Assembly: GCA_910585955.1 (NCBI GenBank)
Contig: CAJUGC010000019.1
Location: 1-11,816 of the forward strand
DNA from: an uncultured Christensenella sp.
GTDB lineage: Bacteria; Bacillota; Clostridia; Christensenellales; Pumilibacteraceae
DNA: 11,816 nucleotides
Direction of reading: 5' to 3'
The notes below the pieces were generated by a model. The model worked only from the letters and a program-made list of their open reading frames with translations, did not search any database and was not told the origin of the DNA. The position numbers and the translations under genes are program-made. Positions within the stretch are counted from its first letter, which is position 1. Each line of letters starts with the position of its first letter. This document shows positions 1 to 5,194 of the stretch, piece after piece.

Positions 1-64
1 GGGAATCGAACCCACAGTCTATCGCTTAGGAGGCGATTGCGTTATCCTATTACGCTACGCGAAC
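1..64 (-). tRNA. tRNA-Arg (anticodon CCT), 3' end outside window
   Basis: Read on the minus strand, this folds as a tRNA. The 5' acceptor strand is GTTCGCG, followed by TA and a D-arm with stem GCGT/ACGC and a GG-containing loop. The anticodon arm has stem ATCGC/GCGAT and loop CTCCTAA, giving anticodon CCT (arginine, AGG codons). The T-arm starts GTGGG-TTCGATT-CCC and is cut by the window edge, so the 3' acceptor strand is not visible. A consensus promoter lies immediately upstream. The anticodon is read directly from the loop; completeness cannot be judged. Confidence 0.9.
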
Positions 65-89
65 ACACGCAAAATATTTTATACCAATT

Positions 90-118
90 ATTATACCAAT
101 TCTATATTCAGTTGTCAA
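90..118 (-). promoter_or_regulatory. Sigma-A promoter of tRNA-Arg(CCT)
   Basis: On the minus strand, TTGACA (113-118) and TATAAT (90-95) are separated by exactly 17 bases. Both hexamers match consensus perfectly. The expected transcription start is close to 83, about 20 bases before the tRNA 5' end at 64. Confidence 0.85.
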
Positions 119-127
119 ATCTATTGC

Positions 128-165
128 AAAACAGCCATTTTAGCCCCGAAATCGGCTGTTTTTTC
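128..165. terminator. Hairpin terminator between the two tRNA-Arg loci
   Basis: AAAACAGCC (128-136) pairs with GGCTGTTTT (154-162), and inner ATTT/AAAT extends the stem with one bulge. The T-run is longer on the plus strand (TTTTTT, 159-164) than on the minus strand (TTTT). By position it most likely ends minus-strand transcripts that start at the tRNA remnant promoter. It could work in both directions. Confidence 0.6.
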
Positions 166-166
166 T

Positions 167-230
167 TGCCCCGTGTGGATATAGTGAACACTTAGGAGGC
201 GAACCCTCTATCCTGCTGAGGTACGGGAAC
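167..230 (-). pseudogene. tRNA-Arg(CCT) remnant: intact 5' half, degenerate 3' half
   Basis: The minus strand from 230 reads like a normal tRNA. It has acceptor GTTCCCG, then TA, D-arm CCTC/GAGG with a GG-containing loop, and anticodon loop CTCCTAA preceded by TTCGC. After the loop the pattern fails: the anticodon stem forms only about three pairs, the variable region is too short, and there is no TTCRA T-loop. A weak T-arm-like string and CGGGG (169-173), able to pair with part of the acceptor, follow. The total is about ten bases short of a tRNA. It is therefore most likely a tRNA pseudogene. Its sequence differs from the neighbouring tRNA-Arg outside the anticodon region, so it is not a simple recent duplicate. 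Confidence 0.65.
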
Positions 231-260
231 ATATTAAATTGTATCGTTGTTTACGCCATA

Positions 261-289
261 ATTTTATCATTTCCGCTTCCTCTTGTCAA
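261..289 (-). promoter_or_regulatory. Sigma-A promoter in front of the tRNA remnant
   Basis: On the minus strand, TTGACA (284-289) and TAAAAT (261-266) are 17 bases apart. The predicted start near 254 lies about 24 bases before the remnant's 5' end. The promoter of the broken tRNA therefore appears intact, so the region is probably still transcribed. Confidence 0.75.
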
Positions 290-310
290 GCAGAGAACGC
301 GTAAAAGAAG

Positions 311-339
311 AACGTGCGCTATGTTATTTTCATATAGTA
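311..339 (+). promoter_or_regulatory. Possible sigma-K-type sporulation promoter
   Basis: AACG (311-314), then 16 bases, then CATATAGTA (331-339), fits the sigma-K pattern mAC plus CATAnnnTA known from Bacillus. No good TTGACA box is placed for a sigma-A promoter here. The site lies about 50 bases before a GerQ-like coat gene, which fits mother-cell expression. This is a pattern match only. Confidence 0.35.
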
Positions 340-390
340 TAAAGCGGAGTCCGAAAGGAGTCGCAAAATGTCATGCAGGAGATACATATT

Positions 391-651
391 ATGACCGACA
401 TAACTATTCCGGAAAAAGTGCCGAACTTCGACGAGGGCGAATGGATGGGAAGCATACAACAGTTGTTGTTTGCAAACGTGGGCAAATTTGTCCGCGTCGA
501 GTATGAGGCGGGCTTAACTCAGCAGGGCGTTATTTACGCCGTTGGTACAAACTATCTACTTTTGTGGGACGAAAGCCGAAAGGCGTATTATACGGGAGAT
601 ACGGCGAAATTGCGTTCGCTTACTGTTTTTCCCGCGAAAGTCGGATGCTGA
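391..651 (+). CDS. Small GerQ-like spore coat protein (tentative)
   Basis: A protein of 86 residues. The start at 391 is chosen over the ATG at 373 because AGGAGA (377-382) sits eight bases before it. There is no signal peptide or membrane segment. The central part runs IQQLLFANVGKFVRVEYEAG, then QQGVIYAVGTNYLLLWDE, then LRSLTVF. This order of short strands recalls GerQ/YwdL coat proteins (nRGK..., G.iE.aGrDhiil..., ldYitF), which are cross-linked into the Bacillus spore coat and needed for germination. The resemblance is judged by eye and is weak. A small Sm- or SH3-like barrel protein of other function is possible. The gene converges on dinB with only six bases between the stop codons and no separate terminator. 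A sigma-K-like promoter upstream supports, but does not prove, a sporulation role. Confidence 0.5.
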   Translation: MTDITIPEKVPNFDEGEWMGSIQQLLFANVGKFVRVEYEAGLTQQGVIYAVGTNYLLLWDESRKAYYTGDTAKLRSLTVFPAKVGC

Positions 652-657
652 GGGACT

Positions 658-1887
658 CTATCTCTTAAACGGCAGATAGTCCTCAGCGTCGGTTTTGTCG
701 TAGATGAAATCTTTGCCGAGCGTGTTCGCGCGCACTATGCTGTCTTTTCCGTACTTTTCGCGGATATAATCCATAGCGCGCTCGATGGCTTCCTCTTTTT
801 CGTTCGTTTTGTCGTCAAACATCGTGGTCTGCACCGCGCCGTCCAAAGGGGTGAGGTCGTAAACCGCGACAGTGACCGTGCGAAGCGGAGGGTCGCCGTG
901 CCATGTTTCGGCAAGAAGAGCAAATGCGCGTTCGGCTATTTCATGCGTCGCATAAGTCGGAACGCGCATTTTGCGTTGGTGCGAAGTGTGCTTCAAATCG
1001 TTTCCGCGAAGGTCTACGGTTACGCCCGAGCCTCGCACGCCGTACTTTCTCATGCGTGCGGCTATGCGTTCGGACAAGTAGTATACAAGCGCTTTGGCGT
1101 CGTCCAAAGTCGTTATGTCTCGTATGGCGGTCATTCCGTGTCCGACCGACTCCACTTTTCTGGACTTAACATATTCGCGCACGCTTTCGGTGTCCTCGCC
1201 GTTGGCATAACAGTGCATTCTTGCGCCTATGATACCGAAATGAGTCCTAAGCATTGCTATGTCTGCGTTTGCAATGTCGCCGATTGTGTGAATGTTAAGT
1301 TTCGAGAGCTTTTCTTTTGTCTTTCTGCCGATCGAGAGCATATCGGAAGCGGGCAGTTTCCAAAGCAATTCTTTAAAGTTTTCACGCGAAATGACGGTCG
1401 TGGCGTCCGGCTTTTTTAAATCCGAGCCTAATTTTGCAAACACTTTGTTGAACGAAACGCCTACGGATACGGTAAGTCCCGTTTGTTTTGTCACATCTTC
1501 TCTTATCTTGTCCGCTATTTCTTTCCCGTTTCCGAAAAGCCGTGTGCTTCCCGTACAGTCGAGCCAACATTCGTCCGGACCGAACGGTTCGACATAACAA
1601 GTATAATCCGTATAGATATCGAACACCTGACTGCTTAAAGCCATATAATCGTTGAAGTGGGGCGGAACTACCACAAGGCCGGGAGCTTTTTGCTTTGCCT
1701 CCCAAATGACGTCTCCCGTCTTTACTCCGAACTTTTTGGCTATCTCGTTTTTGGCAAGCACTACGCCGTGCCGCTTTTCGGGATTGCCCGCAACGGCAAG
1801 CGGCACATCTCTCCATTCGGGGTGCGCAGCACATTCTACGGACGCGTAGAAATTATTGAGATCGCAGTGAAGTATTATCCTGTCCAT
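658..1887 (-). CDS. dinB: DNA polymerase IV (Y-family translesion polymerase)
   Basis: A protein of 409 residues, a normal DinB length. It copies past damaged template bases with low fidelity. The first catalytic aspartate is D9 in the opening HCDLNNFYASVE, with the aromatic steric-gate position at Y14. The second acidic pair is D105-E106 in PFGPDECWLD. SVGVSFNKVFAKLGSDLKKP and the helix-hairpin-helix segment LSIGRKTKEKLSKLNIHTIGD mark the palm and thumb. QTTMF (about 353-357) fits the Qxx[LM]F sliding-clamp-binding motif. The frame is open back to 1956, but the ATG at 1887 matches the family start. The extra upstream codons would run through the promoter, so 1887 is preferred. No Shine-Dalgarno site precedes it; the mRNA is probably leaderless. 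No LexA-type box is evident at the promoter. Confidence 0.95.
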   Translation of the reverse strand: MDRIILHCDLNNFYASVECAAHPEWRDVPLAVAGNPEKRHGVVLAKNEIAKKFGVKTGDVIWEAKQKAPGLVVVPPHFNDYMALSSQVFDIYTDYTCYVEPFGPDECWLDCTGSTRLFGNGKEIADKIREDVTKQTGLTVSVGVSFNKVFAKLGSDLKKPDATTVISRENFKELLWKLPASDMLSIGRKTKEKLSKLNIHTIGDIANADIAMLRTHFGIIGARMHCYANGEDTESVREYVKSRKVESVGHGMTAIRDITTLDDAKALVYYLSERIAARMRKYGVRGSGVTVDLRGNDLKHTSHQRKMRVPTYATHEIAERAFALLAETWHGDPPLRTVTVAVYDLTPLDGAVQTTMFDDKTNEKEEAIERAMDYIREKYGKDSIVRANTLGKDFIYDKTDAEDYLPFKR

Positions 1888-1893
1888 ATTCTT

Positions 1894-1922
1894 ATTGTAC
1901 CACACTTTCCCGATTAAATCAA
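1894..1922 (-). promoter_or_regulatory. dinB promoter, giving a leaderless mRNA
   Basis: On the minus strand, TTGATT (1917-1922) and TACAAT (1894-1899) are 17 bases apart. Six to seven bases beyond the -10 box is the ATG at 1887, so the expected first nucleotide is at or next to the A of the start codon. Confidence 0.7.
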
Positions 1923-1955
1923 TAGGTAAATATATTTGGGAATTTAAAACAGGCA

Positions 1956-1984
1956 TTGACAGATAGGGAAATATATGGTATAAT
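1956..1984 (+). promoter_or_regulatory. Promoter of the subtilase/lipoprotein block
   Basis: TTGACA (1956-1961), a 17-base spacer and TATAAT (1979-1984) give a perfect sigma-A promoter. It drives rightwards, divergent from dinB; the two -35 boxes are 33 bases apart. The predicted start near 1991 leaves a leader of about 38 bases containing AGGAGAGG (2017-2024). Confidence 0.85.
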
Positions 1985-2028
1985 TCCTATAGTGGTTGGA
2001 AAGTCGCAATAAACAAAGGAGAGGAACT

Positions 2029-3891
2029 ATGAAAAAGAAAGTTTGCGGATTATTGGTTTTAGCATTGGTTGTTGCGCTTGCGGTTATTCCCGTAAGCACA
2101 GTGAACGCCTTTTCAATGGAAGGTGCGACAGAGCAAAAGATATCATGCACGGCAACTATTGAGGATGATTTTTTAGAAGACAGAATTATTGTAGTATTGA
2201 ATCATAAGGTAAGTTTGAAATTAAAGACTTATGATAAAGACTTTTTTGCTATAACAGACTGCGTGGAAGTTGAAGAATTGACAAAAAATCTTACTTATAA
2301 AATATTAAATAAATCTTCGGAAGTTTCGCAAAAGACAATCGATAATTATCGTCAAATATTCATTTTGAAATTAGCAAATAAATCAAAAGCCGATGTTCTT
2401 AATTGTATTAAACTACTTGAACAGCGTGATGATGTTATTTATGCGGGACCAAATTATATAACGAATATAAAAGAGATATATGAAAAAAATGCAACGAAAC
2501 AATTAATTTATAAAAATGAAATTAATATATCTGAAAAGACAGCAAACGGTTTGACTGTATATGATAATTGGGCAATTGATAAAATAGAATTGTCTAAAGC
2601 ACAAAAAATAAGCAAGGGCTCAGATAAATTTAAAATAGGCGTAATTGATAGCGGTATTAATTGTATGCATCCCGATTTAATTGGGCGTATTGATTTGGAT
2701 TTGAGCAGAGATTTTACAAGTGGAACTGAGCAAAAAGTTGCATTTACGACTGACCCGTGGGATCATGGTACCGCCGTGGCGTCAATAATAGGCGGAGCGG
2801 CAAATGCGAGCACTAATGCGGCGGGAGTTTGTTTGAACGCAAAATTTGTATCATTGAGAATATTAGATGATGATGGGAGAGCTTATACATTTTCAAAAAC
2901 GCAAGCGCTACTTTATGCAATCGATAACAACATACCTATTTTAAATTATAGCGGCGGCGGTTACGATGAATCGGCGGATTTTGAATCAGCGTTAGCTTTG
3001 TATGACGGAGTATTTGTTTGTTCTGCGGGAAATACAAATCCGTACAAAGAGCCAGATAAGGATATGAATAACGACACTATGCCGCATTATCCTTCTAACT
3101 ATAATAAATACGATAATCTTATTTCAGTCGGTTCATCAACAAAAGACGATTTAAAACGATTCGATTCACGTTATGGTGTGAAAACCGTAGATTTGTTTGC
3201 ACCTGGAGACAATATAATAGCGGCAACGGCAAACGGAAAATATGATTTATGGGGAGGGACGTCTTTCGCCGCTCCGTATGTAACTGGGGTTGTTGCATTG
3301 TTGTATGCCGTTGATGATACATTAACGCCTAAACAAATAAAAGAAGCTATTACGCACAGCGTGGATAAATTGGATTCTTTAAATAACTATTGCGTATACG
3401 GAGGCAGACTAAATGCTTATAAAGCGTTAGACTATATTCATGCAGTTCATACATACGGATATAGATTTTTATATAAGTCGCCACAGCAGCACGCTTCATA
3501 TTGCAAATGCAATAATGTATATATTCTTGAACCGCATTGGGCGTATGCTTCATCTATATGTATGTATAACGGTCATAGATACGCTACTTGCGCAAGTTGC
3601 AAGATGGAAATTAATATAGATATTAATCCTATAATAACAATAAGCGATTATAAGGCAACGAATCTCGAACTTAATGGTTTCAGAGTAATTAAAAGTTCTA
3701 CTGATATTGAAAATATGGTGGTTGTTTCCTCATATTGTGTCGAAAAAGAAAAAACGAATTTGTTACTGTCTTATTATGATAATGAGTTTTTTGAAAAATT
3801 TAATATTGTTATCAGTGGCAATGTAAGCTTCGAGGCGATTATAAGTCAATTGTATGAAAATGTTGTTGGCTGTAAAAATCAGATTGTTTAA
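2029..3891 (+). CDS. Secreted subtilisin-like serine protease (S8) with Cys/His-rich C-terminal module
   Basis: A protein of 620 residues. The start at 2029 follows AGGAGAGG and opens a clean signal peptide: MKKK, a hydrophobic stretch, then cleavage probably after VNA (residue 27). An upstream in-frame ATG at 1996 would add hydrophilic residues ahead of the signal and is rejected. Residues about 48-145 look like a subtilase pro-domain (EDRIIVVLNHK ... DDVIYAGPNY). The S8 domain carries the full triad: D207 in GVIDSG, H246 in DHGTAVAS and S412 in GGTSFAAPYVTG. Asn335 in SAGN is the likely oxyanion residue, so activity is expected. Residues about 470-525 hold paired Cys and His (H474, H488, C492, C494, H503, C511, H516, C521, C524) in a zinc-ribbon-like spacing. 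About 90 further residues have no recognised domain. No LPxTG or membrane anchor is seen, so it is probably released. Codon use is far more AT-rich than dinB or uvrB. The natural substrate is unknown. Confidence 0.9.
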   Translation: MKKKVCGLLVLALVVALAVIPVSTVNAFSMEGATEQKISCTATIEDDFLEDRIIVVLNHKVSLKLKTYDKDFFAITDCVEVEELTKNLTYKILNKSSEVSQKTIDNYRQIFILKLANKSKADVLNCIKLLEQRDDVIYAGPNYITNIKEIYEKNATKQLIYKNEINISEKTANGLTVYDNWAIDKIELSKAQKISKGSDKFKIGVIDSGINCMHPDLIGRIDLDLSRDFTSGTEQKVAFTTDPWDHGTAVASIIGGAANASTNAAGVCLNAKFVSLRILDDDGRAYTFSKTQALLYAIDNNIPILNYSGGGYDESADFESALALYDGVFVCSAGNTNPYKEPDKDMNNDTMPHYPSNYNKYDNLISVGSSTKDDLKRFDSRYGVKTVDLFAPGDNIIAATANGKYDLWGGTSFAAPYVTGVVALLYAVDDTLTPKQIKEAITHSVDKLDSLNNYCVYGGRLNAYKALDYIHAVHTYGYRFLYKSPQQHASYCKCNNVYILEPHWAYASSICMYNGHRYATCASCKMEINIDINPIITISDYKATNLELNGFRVIKSSTDIENMVVVSSYCVEKEKTNLLLSYYDNEFFEKFNIVISGNVSFEAIISQLYENVVGCKNQIV

Positions 3892-3913
3892 GGTTAGAAT
3901 GGGAGATAGTGTT

Positions 3914-4345
3914 ATGAAAAAGAAAGTTATAATATTGTTTTTGATTATGTCTTTTTGCGCAAGCATACTGTTTGTGTCATGTGTCAATTCGGATATGTTG
4001 CCCGAAAATGTAAAAACAGAAATAATACAAGTCTTTTGTAGTTCTTACGATAAAGATAGTATTGACGATAAAGATATTGAAATTCGTGATTATTGCGGCG
4101 AATATTCGGGAGCATATGTCGTTGGTATTCATTGCGAAAAGTTTGAATATGCGACTGCGAATGTTCCTCAAGAGTTTGGAGAAATAAAGATAATACAAAT
4201 AGAGGGAGTTCCTTTGTATGTTTACAAAAATGGCGAGCTTATTTCTTTAAAAGAAGCTTACTCATCGAAAATACTTGACGATAACGACATGAAATCCATA
4301 CAGAAGAGACATAAACAAATTTATACTCTCGAGTACGATAAGTGA
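3914..4345 (+). CDS. Small lipoprotein, member of a clostridial hypothetical family
   Basis: A protein of 143 residues. The start at 3914 follows GGGAG (3901-3905) at eight bases; in-frame ATGs at 3854 and 3899 are less well placed. The N terminus is a lipoprotein signal (MKKK, a hydrophobic run, then FVSC) with Cys23 as the likely lipidated residue. It should be anchored on the outer face of the membrane. The mature part contains YCGEYSGAYVVGI (60-72) and VYKNGELISLKEAY (103-116). This pair of patterns recurs, in my recollection, in small secreted or lipoproteins of gut Clostridia of unknown function (Y.G.YnG.vvv... and vYKdGkfy.L.eAY). The gene lies 22 bases after the protease stop, with no terminator between, so the two are probably co-transcribed. 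It could bind, anchor or restrain the protease, but nothing in the sequence proves this. The following pseudogene is related. Confidence 0.8.
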   Translation: MKKKVIILFLIMSFCASILFVSCVNSDMLPENVKTEIIQVFCSSYDKDSIDDKDIEIRDYCGEYSGAYVVGIHCEKFEYATANVPQEFGEIKIIQIEGVPLYVYKNGELISLKEAYSSKILDDNDMKSIQKRHKQIYTLEYDK

Positions 4346-4370
4346 AATACTCCTATAATGAGATGAGTTT

Positions 4371-5024
4371 ATGAAGAAAAGATTGTTGACGATATTGATT
4401 GCCTCGGCGTTATATTTAAGCATATTTCTTTGCGCTTGTAACGATTTGGGCGAGGAAAAACGTAACTATGTCGAAAAGAAAGCCGTGCTGGACGAATAGC
4501 GCAAGTTTATTTAAATAATAGAGCAATTCGACAAGCGCGAGCCGTATAAATTTGCGGACGCTTCGGGTAAATCGAAGAAACGGAGCCTCCCGATTTTACG
4601 CCGCTGTCTGTGCAAGAGGAAGCGCAAATAAGAGAAGAATATCGCGATATCCAACGCGAAAACGGATATGATTTGCCGCTTTCCGCTATTATGTTTGCTT
4701 ATGTCGGAAGCTTCGGCGGCGTCAAAGTCATAATATTGGACGGTACGCTTGCGCCAAATATCGCGTCCTATCCTCAGTATAAAGTTGCGGGATATGATTT
4801 TAATGTGTCTTTGAAATATGCTTTCTGTCTTATAAGGACGGCGAACTGTGTCCGCTCGGCAAAGCATTTGAAGAGGCTGGCTTAAAGTAAACGGTATTAA
4901 AATAATCAACTAAAGGTATGCGCAAATAATAGGCTTATATTAAAATGCCGACATTTTACTTATCCATGAGGAAGAAACGGAAAAATTGCTTCATGCTAAA
5001 AGCCTTGATGTCGGATTGGAATAA
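4371..5024 (+). pseudogene. Decayed lipoprotein gene related to the one upstream
   Basis: ATG at 4371 opens a lipoprotein signal (MKKRLL, a hydrophobic run, then LCAC with Cys23). The frame stops after 42 codons at TAG 4497. In the same frame it meets TAA at 4512 and then continues as IIEQFDKREPYKFADAS. Near 4565-4571 the reading shifts to another frame: IEETEPPDFTPLSVQEEAQI, then FAYVGSFGGVKVIIL. Near 4820 it shifts again to SYKDGELCPLGKAFEEAGL, ending at 4888. A last open piece (4944-5024, ADILLIHEEETEKLL) may be the original C terminus. The blocks YVGSFGGVKVIIL and YKDGELCPLGKAF align with YCGEYSGAYVVGI and YKNGELISLKEAY of the intact lipoprotein. This is therefore a dead paralog with at least two stops and two frameshifts. 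The extent beyond 4890 is uncertain. Confidence 0.75.
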
Positions 5025-5048
5025 AACAAAAACATAACCGTAAGAATT

Positions 5049-5078
5049 CGAGAGCTTGTGCTTTGATCAAGGCTCTCG
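5049..5078 (+). terminator. Probable terminator of the protease/lipoprotein block
   Basis: CGAGAGC (5049-5055) pairs with GCTCTCG (5072-5078), and TTG/CAA extends the stem past a single bulge. The downstream tract is T-rich but interrupted (TTTCGATTACTATTTTATTT), so the strength is uncertain. It sits between the pseudogene and the uvrB promoter. Confidence 0.6.
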
Positions 5079-5114
5079 TTTCGATTACTATTTTATTTCG
5101 CAATCTTTAGCTGC

Positions 5115-5143
5115 TTGACAAAAAACCGCGAATGTTGTATACT
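5115..5143 (+). promoter_or_regulatory. uvrBA promoter
   Basis: TTGACA (5115-5120), 17 bases, then TATACT (5138-5143). The predicted start near 5150 gives a leader of about 45 bases. No inverted GAAC-N4-GTTC box of the Bacillus/Clostridium LexA type overlaps it. Confidence 0.8.
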
Positions 5144-5194
5144 TTCGGCACAAGAAGTTTGGGATAATTTAGACGGATAAAATAAAAGCGAGCA

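Noticed and set aside
898..1419. Plus-strand open frame inside dinB
   Set aside because: It is antisense to dinB, with low-complexity residue use typical of a shadow frame.
1928..1937. AAATATATTT palindrome between the divergent promoters as an operator
   Set aside because: It is a short pure A/T palindrome in an AT-rich promoter region; it is easily produced by chance.
1888..1956. Upstream extension of DinB by 23 residues
   Set aside because: The stretch contains both promoter boxes, and the extra residues do not fit the family start; the ATG at 1887 does.
1996..2028. Longer start of the subtilase
   Set aside because: It adds eleven hydrophilic residues before a perfect signal peptide and lacks its own ribosome binding site; AGGAGAGG serves 2029.
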